Source of the DNA: Stichopus chloronotus
Lineage: Eukaryota; Echinodermata; Holothuroidea; Aspidochirotida; Stichopodidae
Length of the DNA stretch: 64,000 nucleotides
Assembly (NCBI GenBank): GCA_021234535.1
Contig: CM037836.1
Coordinates: 14,367,111-14,431,110, forward strand
Direction: 5' to 3'
The position numbers and the translations under genes were made by a program. The notes under the pieces are model-generated. The model saw only the letters and a list, made by a program, of their open reading frames with translations. It did not search any database and had not been told where the DNA came from. How positions within the stretch are numbered: position 1 is the first letter of the stretch; every line of letters starts with the position of its first letter. This document shows, one piece after another, positions 23,580 through 38,500 of this stretch.

Positions 23580-26500
23580 CTTTACAGAAAACAAAACGAT
23601 AGATGGTCACAAACAAAACAAGATACTGACCCTTTGTGAGACAAGGTTCCAGTGGCATAATATGACCTTACTTAAGTGTACCAGCAGACGGTGTTTCTCA
23701 AAATGACCATCTTCAGAGAGTCCTACCACTGCAGTTCACTGACAGATGATTTTTTTTCATAAATGGAGTACACAAAGACGATTGATTCACACCGTGCATC
23801 TTAAAGTAGCCAATAATTACGCATACAAAACACCTAAAGATCAGTCTTCGCACAAAGGAATTGAACCTGGGAGGGAAATCCCTCTCTAAAAAAAATTTGG
23901 GGGGGGGACAGATTTTCAAAATCAAGGATGGGGTTGTCACTTTGTTAAGGTTCTGTTGCAATTTGTGTTTTCATAATTGCAACTACGACCTCAGCTGTGG
24001 AAAAGGGCGCAGGATTTTCCTGAACAAGACTTCATCTTTGTGCGGGATTCAGGAGACAAATGTGAGGGTACACGCAATCAAGCGCCTCGGTGCAAACACT
24101 TATAAAGATTGTCAATTCAGACGGAGATATTTTGCAACAGTGTTCAGAAAAGTCACAAACTTGTCAATGCACTTATGGTTCAGTTTGATGTTTCTCTTAA
24201 AATACAAATGAAAATAATCAGTTCACTATGGTACATAAGCATAGTAAGCTGCTTCTCCCAGAGCCATCCCTTACGACCACCCATTCAACTAGAATGAAGA
24301 TCTCATAACATTTCGAAATATCTCGGCAAACTCACAACTGCGAGACTTCCGTGAAGATGCTCTCTGAGAGGTCAAAGGTGTTCCGATAGTCTTCAAAGTA
24401 GGCAAAGTCTCCTTTCTCTATCACGTGGTAGTAAATGGAACTGGACCAATCGAACTGCTTACCGTAGGCCTCATACACGATGTATGCCTGCAAAAGCAAG
24501 ATATAATGAAGATATAAAATTATAAGGTGGACAGACCAAAATGTGAAAAGACCAAAGTGATACAGACAAACAACCAATTCCACAGAGAACAAGGTAATAT
24601 AGAGAGACCACTATGATCTGAAGAGACCAACCTTAGATGGCAAGTTCAATGTTTTGTTAAAGAGACCACTGTGTCAGAGAGCACTATAAGTCTTAGAGAC
24701 CAATCTGATTTGAAATAGAGAGACAACTATGGACTTATGAATTTAGAGACCAATGAGATGTAAGGAGACCAATGTAACATAGAGATACCATTATGACATA
24801 CAAAGACTAACATGATGTGAGGAGACTGACTGTGACATAGAGAGACCACTGTGATGTAAAGAGACAAGAGACCACTGTGACAGAGAGACCCCTATGACAG
24901 AGAGAACACTATGACATGTTGAGACCAATATGATGTAAAGAGACCACTGTGAAAGTAGTGACCAATGTAGTATTGCGAGACAAGTGAGAGGTGTTGAGTC
25001 CACGCTTCTGAGATGTGCAATGACGGATGTGAACGAATGAGACCACTGTGACACACAGAGACCACGATGAAGTTACAAACCAATGAGATGCAACGTCTCA
25101 TTGATGTGAGAAAACCACGATTCATACTGGGTTTTATGTGTGGGGAGACATTTTGGACAAAGAAATCCTCCTCTCTAGTGCATGGACAAATTAAGAATGA
25201 AAAGATTTAAGAACACTGATTACACTCAATACACCATACAGCAATGCGGTGAATGTGACACGCTTGCGGGCCTCGACGGGAAAAGCGATGATATATACCT
25301 GTCAGAGGAGGAAAGTTTCCATAAACGGGACACCTACCTGGTGAAAGTTGCCATGTTTGGTGAGGAACGAGTTGAGCTCAGCATCTGTGAGGTTTACCAC
25401 CCGGACACCATGCGAGAGAAGATGCAGCTGCAGCGCCACCAATCTAGCCTGCTGCACACAACGCTCGGCGTGCCTCAAGCAATCAGCCTGAAGAGAGAGA
25501 GTTAGGTAATGTCTCTTGAATCATGTAATGATACCTCAAACTGCAAAAGGGACATCTTTGCCACAAAAACAAATGAGAATTTTTAGCTTCACTCTAAAAC
25601 AAAGGTGATGCTGGACTTTTCAACAACACTAAAATGGTGTTGCGATGAACAAAATAAGCTCAACTGCCACTGAAGTACACTGCCTACTGAGGTGATGAGC
25701 ACTAAAATGGCATTGCCACCTAAGTATGGAATGAAAACTTATTTTTCATGACAATACTCATGACCTAATATATTTATTATGGCATTGTCAAAAGGGGTGA
25801 TTGTATGGGGGCTTAAAACCCCTTAAAGTTTGTTAACCTCCCCAAAATTAGGCAATTGATTTTTATAAACTATCCTTCACCTTTGTTATTTAGAAGAGTA
25901 AGCTTATGAAACATAAACTCTCAAAATAAAGAATGTTTGCATGCCTTTAATGTGGCCCTAGAAGTACGTGCCATTTTCTGTAATCTGAGAGGTCTTTCTT
26001 TTTTCTTTTTTTTTTTGCAAAAATTGCTTGGAACACCATGTGCCAACTGATGGTGGAGCTCTGCTTGATGGTAAAACATAAATTAGCCCAGCCCCCCAAA
26101 ACAAGAAAGAACAAAAAATATAATCTCCCTAGAACCACACATGATTGCCTATGGCATGATCAGCTCTACAAGGCAATTAAATGGCATTGCCAGTGGGTGA
26201 TGAGGTTTACACAACACTGAGATGGTATTGCCACCGAGACGGCATCTCGGTGGCACCGAGGTGGCATCATGCCACTGAGGTTACAATCTTTTAGCTTTCA
26301 TCAATACCTAAGGCTACCTCTACCTGCACATGTAACTGGGATGGCACCAACAACACAGAGAGTGAGGTCTACATGCCACCAAGATAGTATCATCACTAAC
26401 TTTCAACATACAGTTTCCATGACTATCCTCAATGCTGTACACATTAAATCTGTAACTACAGAGACAATAGTTGTATCTTCAGTAAAATCTGCGACTACGG

Positions 26501-29500
26501 AGATGATAGAAATATTTACTTTACCTTGGCGTAATTCTGAGCAGCATTCTTGAAGTCTTGCAAGATTTCTTCCAGACTGTTTTGGACTTCCAAATTAGTA
26601 TCTTCAGAAAAATATTCAGAATATTCAGAACTACATATGAAGTTCATAAGATCTAATTTTACTTGAATTACATTTATAAGCAATTTTACATCTCACTGAA
26701 TCATGCAAGTTATAACTTTCAATGAAAAATGCTACCATAAGTACCACCCGAACAACATTTGTTATCAATACTCTAACCCAGGCTTCCTCACTTGGTAGTG
26801 TGCACACCACTTGTAGTTTGAAGTGGCACAAAAACAAAGGGTGGAACTTCAAGAATATTGAAAAATAGTTTTTCAAAAGTTTACTCAGAAATACGATAAT
26901 TTACTAAAAATATAAATACATTTTATTGAAAACTTTGGCTTTGGAAGTTTTGGAAGTGTGAAGAAACTCTGCCATTGTGCAGCCTGAACACAGACCAAAA
27001 AAGGCAATTGGTAATAACGGAAATTCCCAAAACCCACTCCTCCAGGACAGCACTCAGTGCCAGCCCAGTACACCAACCTTATTCAATACCATGTAGCACT
27101 ACCTTAAATTAAGGAAGCCTGCTTTTATCTGTCTGACATAAATTTTCAGACCTCTCACCTATGTTGTGTAAGGAAAATCAGACCTTCAACTTGAGGTACC
27201 ATATATGACAATTCACTATCATTTATATTATCACTATCATGAATACATAATGCTGCCCGATATGACTGAACTACCAAGAGAAAACACACATTTTCTTCAA
27301 CTCACAGCCTGATGAAGTTGCCAAATTCTCGTCAGTAAATCATAGTTCAGCAGGGAGTTCAATGACATGAGTAGGATAGTACTACATCACACTCACTGAA
27401 TGTGGTAACCAAAGCCACCATTATGTCTCTGAATCCGATGTAACATTGTAGTGGGAATATGACTTTCACTATTTCTTTGCAGTCAGCATTATGATAGGAA
27501 TACCAGATGTATCATGGCAGTGAAAATGGGAATTCTAACGTGTCACTGTGAACAGAATTATGTCTTTGAATTAAATGTGAATAACATGATTTTGGATGTA
27601 ACGGCTTAGAGCTCGATAGGACATGGCAATGGAAATACAACTTTCAACACTACACTGCAGTACATTATCACTTTAACTCAATGCAACATTGCATATATGA
27701 GTTTAAACATTACACTGTAATCGGCATTATGAACTTAAAGCTGATGTAACAGTGCACCTAAAATATATGATTTCTGACATTTCACTGTAGCCAGCATTAT
27801 GTCTTTGAATTCAATGTGAATAATATGACTCCCAACATTACACTGCCGCAGCCAACACTGCAGGTTAGAACACAATGTAATGCTGCAGTGGAAGTATTAA
27901 CGCTTTCAGCGCTTCGTTGCAGTCGGCATTTATGACTTTGAATCCAATGTACCATTGCAATGAACATATGACTTTCAACATCACCCTATAGTCCACATTG
28001 TGGCTTTCACTTCAGTGTGTATTCTTCATCAAAGCCAAGTGTAGGACATCACTGACATATATCTAGGAAATAGTATCTCCTGGCGAGGAGGAGTCTTACC
28101 CATCTTTCTGTTTGACACAGAATTTAATTTCTTGACTCCTTCCTTTTCGAGGAGAGTCGCGATTTCTCGGACCATTCCAAATTTGACGGCTACCATGTTG
28201 TAGGTCTCCGGGTCCGGGGGATCGCAGTGTTTCAGATAATCCAGCAACGAGATCTTCAAACTGTTATCCTGAAAACAGAAAAAGAATGTTCACACTAAAC
28301 AAGCTTCTGTTCTAATCAACCAGAAAAATATTTGGAACATCACTGTCACCATCAAAGTAAGATGTGAGATATTGTGATACTGTGTTAAAACCAATACAGA
28401 ATGCTAGATGCATCTAAAGCCTACTTCACTAGGTATGAAAATGTCAGTGTCAGATATATCACACGTCAGCAAATAGACTTTACATCCAGCACGTTGCAAA
28501 TATAAATGCAGAAGAATAAAAACCTTTCAACAATTTCATCAGTAAAATACATAAACTCAAAACAAATGTGGTGCACCTTGACAGAATGTCTGTGACAATC
28601 ATAGCTGTTATCAGGGATAATATCAAACCAGGCTGGTTAACTTTCAGCCCAAGATCAGTTCAGACGTACCTTTGACCCTTTCTTCAGGAGCAATTCGATT
28701 TGCTGTTTTGCTCGCAGCTCATTGAACAGGTATGTCATCTCACTGTACCTGGCTACACCCAGGAGCAAACGTACCTACACGAGAAGAGAGAGTTTGAACA
28801 GGGCTATCTCTGCAGTTTAGAAACCGATGACTGAACTCTGACCTGACCCTTCCCAGCCATCCTCCTCAACAAAAGAGAAAGGGGTATCTGAATATTGCAC
28901 ACAGATTTCACCCTTGCTTTCCACAGTCCAATATTGCTACATTTTGTGAGTAAATACTGTTGTGTTACTACCACATATAATAACATACTTCCAGAATGGG
29001 TGGCATGACATGTCTGTCCTTGCAGAAGTTTCTTATCAGAGTTAACTAGCTCCCAAAATTTGGGTTCCCTATCACCCTATCGCCACTTTAAGAAAAGGTC
29101 ACTGCATTTAGTTATAACTGCTAAGCTGTGTGATTTAAGCAAATGTTATCCAGTAATGGTCATGACAGCTGAATAGCCTTTGAAGTACACAAAAAAAGTG
29201 TTAAAGCTGTTTTTCAAGTTTTGTTGCTGGTTTTTCAATCTGCAGAGATAAATTCAAACTGAAATCTTTTCTTACTTTTGTTCATCCAATCTTTGTGTCA
29301 CTAACAAAATTCCAGGATTTATGGCATCTGGCCAATCTACCAAATTTGTACCACACCATATGCAACACTAGTTAAACCATTGAAAAACCACAAATTCATA
29401 GACTTCTGCACTTTCTGATGAAATGAATGAAGACACAGTTCACTACTTCCCTAAATTGGTGCTAGTTTTATGATTCCATAATGCCTAAAGTGTCGAAAAA

Positions 29501-32500
29501 GGAATGCAAATATAGATCTAGGCTATTTTCAAAATCTACTATTCTGAAATAACCGCTTTACCATCAGTGGATATTCTTTGAACTCCACCAGGGTGTTGAA
29601 TATCTCTCGAGATGACCTCAGGACATTAGAGATCCCTTCGATGTGGCAGCAGATGGAGAAGCAATCGTGAGATCGTATCAGAAGTTCCACCTCCAAGGAC
29701 AGGACTGCAGGCAGATACAAAAACAGCGATCAGGCTCCACGGCGTTAACTGTCAACATACCTCAGTTGTTAACGATAGCATTGTCAAAAGATCTGAAAAG
29801 TACTGTGGGTAGCTGAACTAGCAGTGACGGTAAAGAGCAACTTTCACCCGACATAGGAGGCAAAATTCATTTTCAGCAGATGCAGGCTTTTTTTCAGCAT
29901 ATTACCAATGTTGAATTGAGAGTAATGCAAGTAACATCAGAGGTTATGTATACAACATTCAAGGATTTGACAAGCTGTCACTTCTGATTCACATACATGA
30001 TAAATTAAAGTGGAATTCCAGTCAAGGAACATGTCTCCTGACTTATTTAGGCATTTTCAAACCATTTTCATTCATATTCTTGACGTTTTGAAATGAACTT
30101 CTCATGAGCAACATGATATGTTCAAACTTCCCGCTTAATGGAGTTTCTATCACCATGCACATACATGAAGGGCGCGTCCATTACGACTGTGATCTCTGTG
30201 GCTTGCGACGTAGTCGACGACCAACGATGATCAACATGATTAACCTACATAATTAGTAATTAGACACACTGTGTATTCAATGTGGCTATCACAAGATAGA
30301 TTTAGCAATCGATAAAATGGAGATAAAACACATAAGAAAAGGGAGTTCTCAGTTGAACGCAGCTTAGGGCGGTGCGAACAATACCTTGAAGATAAGGAAA
30401 ACGTAATCTTTACTTAGTACGAAGTAAATCTTTTCAGAGACAGGGGAATAAGTCATCTAATCACTAATTATGTAGGACAATCAGGTTGGTAATCGTGGAT
30501 TAGAGTTGGTTGTCGACTACGTCACAAGCCACAGAGATCACAGTCAATTACATTGTAATGGCCGCGCCCTTCATATACATACATAGTGATAGAAACTCAG
30601 TTGAGAGGGAAGTTTAAACATATCACGTTGCCCATGAGAAGTTCATTTCAAAACGCCAAGAATATGAATGAAAATGGTTTGAAATGGCTTAAATAAGTCA
30701 GAAGATATGTTTCTTGGCTGGAGTTCCCCTTTAACCATTGGAGATAAAGGTTTTGACAAAGCACTACACTAATTTCTTCGATCAGAAAGTAAAATTTTTC
30801 ATTAGCAAAAGTATCAACAGTTGACACCTGTGATTTGACTGGTTATTACAATACCAATAGTTCTTTAAAGTAGCGTCATATAAAGGCTGGCAGAAGTCCT
30901 GCTGCATAATGTGAGCTTTTACATGTATATATATATGCATCTAGAAAGGTTATTATACATCAAGAAGAAATAGAAAACTGTATACAGCAAATATTCTACA
31001 CGCTTGGATTGAATGAATAATGCAGCAAGATAGACAAGCAAATGTTTAAAACTTCTGTATTTTGGCAAAATGTTTGGATTTCTTAGATCCCTCTTCGATT
31101 TACATAAAAAACTTTCTAGTGCATCGTACAGTGGGTGATTTTTGTCACTGTCAATCTTCTATGCAATTCTTTCAAAATTTACATTAGCTAAAAGTGCATT
31201 GAAATCTAAATTAACGAAAATTGATGTTTATTTTAGAAATTTGATTTGTCTTTTTTTGTCTTTTTGTAATACAAAATGGCATCAGCCAGACACTACATAA
31301 AGTATGTGTGGTAATATGATGGGCATTTAAAGACATTTTCCTTAGCACTCTGATTAAAACAGGACAAAATAAGCCAAACTAGACCCTAAATAATGTATTT
31401 TACTTAAAACATTTAATATGTGGCAAGATGAAGTCAAACTATTACCTATGTAAACACCCAAGTACTCAGTTTTGGAGGTCCTAGGCACCTTTGATCCCTC
31501 AATAACAATACCTTGTGACGAGGACTGGATGACTTAGACTGGGTAAGACCTTCATGTTTAATATTTTTGTTTGCAAAACACATTTCCGTTCATTTGGTAA
31601 TTTTTGTGGTCACAGTTGCAGCAATGTCCTCAATGGTAGACGGATACATTTAACTGATCAGTTGCGATGGACTTCTTGGAAATTTTGCACGATAGAGCAG
31701 TATCATCCCATACTTTGCAATGGAAATGCCAGGCTTTGTTCTTACTTCGTCGGTACGTAAAGTAAATAAGACAGCTGATAACAAACCAGCTTGAGGCACA
31801 CAAAGCTTTATTTCTGATATTTCTGACAATGCTTTATCCGACTTAATTTGTATTGACCACCCGTGGAGAAGTTGTGGAAACGATGAATATACCAACTTGC
31901 TTTTGTACACTGTGAAAGGATCACTGAGTGATTGACTTGGAAAGACCGTATTAAATGTTCTTGAAAAGTCAAAAAAGCTTACATTTGTTACAGCCATTTC
32001 TTTACTAAGAAAATGAGACATGTGATGTTCAGCTTAGAGCTACTAAACAGCTGCCAGGTTTGCATAACTTAGATTACAAATGTCTCCACGGTGACATGAT
32101 CGGACTTTTAAAAATTCTGTCCGGGAAGTATGGTCTTGAAGTGTCCTATTTCACTGAGCTTAAAAGTTAATCCATCAACAAGAGGCCACGATCTTAACTT
32201 TTGTAAAATCCGTCCTAGATTCAACATCAGAAAGCATTCCTTTGTTCACCGTTAAGTCGACATTTCGAACGGTTTACCTGCTGAAGTTGGTTTCATCTAA
32301 CACAGTCCTTGCATTTGAAGCAAAATTGGACAGGTTACTGGGAAAAACCAGCCCCCCTTTGATTATTACAACCATGAAACAAGAACTGAGACCCACCTTA
32401 TGGGTAACAGGAATGGCAGTGCCATTGTGTAGCTTTGAGCTAACAGAAGAGAATTAATGGAAATATCCCTAAGTCAGAAACAGATCTGTGAGTATCTGTG

Positions 32501-35500
32501 AGACGCAATATCATTGACTAAATAAGGTACAGCATCAATATAAGATACACCCTTCTTATAGGCAAACTGATGCTTATGAATGAAGAGCTTTGAAAATCAC
32601 CAGATGAGTCTGAGATTAAACTTTGGTTGTATTTATGAATTGATAAGCTTTGGAAAAACCACCAGATGGACTTAAGATGAGTTTGGAGAAGCTTCCAACA
32701 TCTAAGAACTTTTTTCATCTTTCTCCATCAGCGTGTTACTCTGCCGAAGAGACGGTGGTATGGGACCTCCTCACCTTAAAATGATGATTGGTCATTCAGC
32801 ATTCATACCACGTGATGGGAATGTGCTTCATCGACTTAACATAGGACAGAATATATGGCCAAATGACATCAACTTAAACCAAACCAAGAGACTAAAAATT
32901 TATTAAACAGATTTCTGGTAAACTGAAATAATGGCGGGATTACATTTGAAAATGAGAATGTGATGGCACCAATTCATGAGCCACTGAATCACATTGTAAT
33001 GATGTATTCTTTTATAAATGATGCAATGCAAGCATTTTTTCATCTTTTTCTATAAAATGTCCAAATATTGACCCACGATGACTATCCACGATTTCACACC
33101 TAACAACATTTGTCCCCACGGAAAGTGTAACATTGAACTTGCTGTGGGACACCAGGCATCTAACATTTATCTATTCCCAGTTTTCCATTTGACAACTCTA
33201 TTTTTCATAACAATTCTTACAATGTTACATCCCTTGATTTTCTGTCAGCTGAATTCTCTCCTGATGCTAAACTAATACTTCCACAATTATTTCACGATTA
33301 CTTTCAATGTTTCATGACCATTTTCGATATTTCATTACACTTTCAATACGTCACAGTTGTGTTTGACACTTAAATGATCATCTTTGGCTTTCACCGTGTG
33401 GCTGATTCTTTATCATTTTCTTCAATGCCACATTCGGAGTTAATTGAAACCAATTGTTACTGATTTTGTCGATGTGGCCGCTTTTCCGCAAGACTTTCCA
33501 TTGAAATATCCCCTTCAGTTGATATATGCTGAAAGCAATCAGTATCTTGATGATCTCAAAGTCATCAACTAAGAGCATACCAGATGTCTCAAAGTGTCTC
33601 TGCTTGTGATATCATGTTTACCCCCCAAATGACAAATTATAAACATTAGTAACCAAAAACATATGCACGAGCATGCATGATTGCATTGGTTATGGTTACC
33701 ATAGACACTGCATTTAGGAGCTGGTCTTAATAGTGACAGATGTTGGTCCATGAAAATGAACTGATCTATTGGGTTTAATCTGTATATATATCTCTGTGAT
33801 GCAAAAATTTTGCGATGGCAATATATGAGCATGAAGAAATGGGAATAGTAAATGCGTAAGAGATGATCAAAAGATAGTCTGTCACCCACCTACGGTGCAT
33901 GCATCACCCTGACGACCTAAAAACAAACAAACAAGCACAAAACTGATTTTAATTGTTTGCTTCTGACAGGATATAACCATGACAGGTATAGTGACCATAT
34001 AAATGGCGACCCTCCTCTCCCACCGTCCATCATGCGCCACCGGTGATCGAGGTTGCCACGGTGCAGTAGCTGACGATGGATTTGCAGGCTTAAAAAAGGT
34101 AAAGGTAGGAAAATACTGATTGTGGGATTGAAACTGCCAACTTGAAGTAACTGGCTGGTTGCAAATCCTACACTACCATAAGGCAACATGACAATAACGC
34201 AACTATGAGAATGTATGTCCCACTGTGTTTCCACCATTTCGAGTTGAGACCTGTTACTCTAGCAACTTGCTGACACCATCATGACTGAAAATGTAAAAAC
34301 ACATTATGAACACAAACTATAAATAAGCATTTACTTGATCCCGATACTTAAAACAGATCCCACGGTGAGATGAATCATAGTCTTTTTTGTAACTTATTTC
34401 TATCTCTGCTTGATTGTCATTTATTATCTGTCATAAAATTTTGATTGATTTTCTTGGTGAAATGAATCAACAGATAAACAGGACTCTGATCTTTGAAAAA
34501 TAAGGTCAATGTCTCTCGAACGTCGCACACCTCGGTTTGTGGTGTAGACGAAGCTATGCTGCCAAAATCATTTCACGAAAACCCAATCCAAACACACTTT
34601 ACCTTGCAGTGTATTGTACTTGAGACAGAATTCACCAACTGTGCATAACTGATAACACTTCCATGTCATGCCCATAGGTGATATACCTAATGCTATATCA
34701 ACCATAGAGGAAAATGTTGTACTACAACTTTACAACCTGCTTGTACTCTCAATAAAGTTATACTTTTGAGTACCTGGCCTCCCAACCGACCTTGGACCCC
34801 GGGTACCAGGTCTGAATTTTGCGGACAACGATTTCCAAAATAGGAAGAAACTGAGAACAGTTTTCAAGGTAACAGCTCCCTTGGGAACAAATCCCGTCTC
34901 GGAGACGATCTGTCGTCGAGGAAACGTGCGTCGCAGAGACGAATGAACTGATCAACGTTCTCACCTTGCATGGTGGGATCTTTGTGGGAGCTTATCAGCG
35001 ATATCACTTCCTCCATGAGTTTGTTACCGAGCACGGCCGGATTCTCGCACAACTTCAGAAGGCTGGAGAATTCAGTCCTGGTGGCCCAAGGAGACAGCTG
35101 TGGGGTTGCAACAGCTAACCTGGAGACCACACCTGTGTGAGCCAATGAAAGTACAGAGAAACAATAAACCCCGGTGAGACAATCTGGTCTCACATTTTCA
35201 AAGCCATGTGATTATACTGAGTTGCTATCATGGGTTTTGGTTAGTATAGCTAGGGAGGCAGGCAGTCACCTTTGATAATGTATGGAACTGCAACATGAAT
35301 CATTTGTGGCTAGTAGTAGTAATACATGTTACATGAATTACTACTACTAGCTACAAATGGTTGTGCCAGGCATTACATGACTACAAGGACAAAATTTTGC
35401 TTTGCAGATAAGTGTCATTGAAACGTAGCATGGCATGAGCATACACGAAAAAGATATCAGACAGCTTGTACAGCGATATGAGCAACGTAGTACATGCAAA

Positions 35501-38500
35501 ATGATAGGACAATATTTGTATAGATTGCAACGATGCCAAGACATAAACCACCTTGCGGTCTGAGGAGAATAAATTGATGCAAGCAATGGCTATAAATACT
35601 CACAACATGCATGACTCTGAAAGCTAGTTTTAAACTCATTTCCGAAACAATTGTTCTGGCATTGGAATTTGTCAGACAATGCTTGCAATTTATTTAACTA
35701 CTGAGTATCATTAATGCATACACTGAGAGCTGCTGAAGGTACTAAGGACTTAAAATGGTCATGGAAACATAAACTTGGCAGGCAAAACATAGATGACTAA
35801 TCAACATACACACTACAGCAACATCTGGGTGTGGAAGAATACATGTAAGGCTGAACAATTGCAGTAATCACTACAGGGTTGAGCCGTGCAGGCTGACATG
35901 CAGGGACAATGTATTATCAGGCAGTAACTCATCACCCTGAGCTACATTTTGGGGATAGCAAAATTCTAAACTGGTTCCACTTTTTGATTGACGGCAAATT
36001 CGAAAGCTATAGAGTAGCCCATGTTACACAGCACACATGGGGACCCATTGTTTTGACGATCTGTGTGGAGGAAATTTAGACAGGCCGTGGGACTTGATGT
36101 AAGTGGTTGGGATAATTGAAACTGTCTAGGGTGATGAGTCTTTGCCTTTAATAAAGAGTTAAGAAAATTTTAATGGAACAATTACACAGCAATATAGTTA
36201 ACACACCTTCAAGAGTGCTTATCTGCTTAGCTCATTGGCACATATAAAGCAATAGCTATTAATTCTAGAACATTGCTTGAGATCATTTTGTATCATTGAG
36301 CATGCAGGACGTTTGACGGTCAAGACCCCTTCTCCAACATGCAGCTCTTTAAATTATAGTATACTTAGCTTGCTGAGGTGATAAGCTTTGCTAGCTGACC
36401 TTGCAGGAGTGACTTTGCAGCAAACCCGTCTGGGTCGTTTTCCCTACCATCTTTTCTCCTTGCAGAAGACTTCCGCAGGCTTGTGAGAACCAGCTCCGTC
36501 AGGAAGCTTGCCACCTTCGAGGAGAACAAGATATCAGGAGTTTATGGCATGGGCAAGATGTTTTAAAAAGTTGTTTCATATTACAATTAAATGTTCAATA
36601 CAACTGGAAAAGTAACAGAGAAATGACTCACAAAGAAAAAGTCAACAATACTGTAGGCCTATAGGATACAAAAGATATCCATTTGCAACACTCTGGAAAA
36701 GTGGCTTCTTTAGGATCTTTGCTTCATTACTGAAGGAAAATGTCAGAATTTAAGATACAAGTCCACCATTTTATCTGGTAACATTCCATGTCACTGATTA
36801 CATCTCCTGGAAAATAAGTATCACTCATGTGAAGGGAGAGTAAACTTACTATTCCACCTAGCAGAGTACTTATTGAATGCATTGCTCTCATCAAAGGAAC
36901 GAGGAACAACGCACATAACCCACCTCGTTATCGCTCAGTGAATTGGTCTGCACAAATTTCTTTGCGAGTTCAATCCTTTCTTGGTTGTGAACGTCAAGGA
37001 GCGTCTTGAGGGTGTCGAGTGGCAACATGGTGACCACCTCTTCATAGCTTCTTTTCAACACCTGCAGATGAGAAGATCACGTAGGTTACAATCGCCGCAT
37101 TCGTATCTTCATCGATGGGAATCAAATTATGAATTTACATCAATTGTTGGCTCGCTAGATGGTGCAGTAAATTATTTGAATTGACTCTCTACCACTGACC
37201 AAAGTACGCTGTGACATCAAAAGCTGTGAATTTATACCATCATTCCAACCTTTACAGTGAAGCATAAGATCGTGATGTACATCCCAGTACATGCCTCCCT
37301 CTATGTAGTAACAATAAGTTTGGATTATTGACACTTTTGCTAAACAAGATGATAAAAAGTTTTAACTATTGTATTTAACTGTTATGTCTTAGAGAGACAA
37401 AAGTCATTGGCCACATTTATTGTACTATTTTGTAAACAAAGACAAATCATACTGCCCCCACGGGTGCAGCATGCTACAACAGCAATCTTCAAAAAAATCA
37501 TTGGGCCACTTTGTCATAATTTCAGTGAATCATATGCAAGTTTTGTCCAAGATTGTGGAAAAATTTCTGGATTATGTAATGTAGCTGACATGGTTGTGAA
37601 ATGACCTGAGGCAAAACAACAGAGTTGGCAATGGCTCCTGACAGTTCAAGCCTCTGTTGTGTCTACAACAACTTCAGAAAGCATTGTATTGCTGAGTAAC
37701 ATGTTAAAGTAAATGTGACATGAAAGACACAGTTGATGTACCAACTGAATGAAGCATTAAAAATGTTGCAAATTGCCACAATTTTCATGAAAATCAATCG
37801 CTTCTCTTTCACAATTGCATCATGAATAAATATAAGCCCAAAATGCAAATTTGTGATGTCAAGGGAGGGGCTCACCTGATATGCCTTATGTCATCCTTAA
37901 TTAATTTAACCTCTATTTTGGGGACAATTGAGAATCTTGTATGAGGCTGCTTCTTTTTTCTTTTTCCTTTTTTTTTTGGAAGCCCTTTTTGGAAGCATGT
38001 ATTGTCTTTTTCAACAAAATATTCATATCACGTAACAATATAAATCCATTAATTAATAGATAAAGTATAAAGGCCTAAAACAGGAAACACTGACACTGTG
38101 AAACACTCTGCATCATCTGTTTTTCATTTTCATCAAATTTTGAAAAGCCATACCTCAAAAATGGTGACAGATAGAAACACAATTCCAACGGATTGTCATT
38201 TGGGGTTTCACTCTGCAACTTTTGAACGGAGCATGCTCTTTTCTAGATGAATGTCACTTAGTCTTTGAGTGTACACATTTGGGTGATGTTTAAGATTGTT
38301 CACAGGTATATATGGAGAATTCAAAATCTCTTACACAACTGAGAGGAGACTTTTAACAGTGTAACAGCATGCTGACAGTATTGTGGCACCGTAACCTTTG
38401 ACTATTGAAGACCCTAACAATGATGTAGCATGTTGCCTTTTGGGCTTTTAAAGCCTTTGAAAGTAGCTAACTATTAGGTGTTACAATCTCTAAAAGAAGT

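Noticed and set aside
24791..25125. Minus-strand frames rich in HSGL/SQWS words
   Set aside because: Products of the AGAGACCACTGTGA minisatellite between exons w32 and w33.
25182..25505. 107-residue plus-strand frame
   Set aside because: Antisense shadow of SPG11 exon w32, which matches human spatacsin on the minus strand.
35120..35132. Alternative acceptor giving an exon w27 that ends at 35,119
   Set aside because: It would need the preceding exon to end in phase 2, but exon w26 ends in phase 1.
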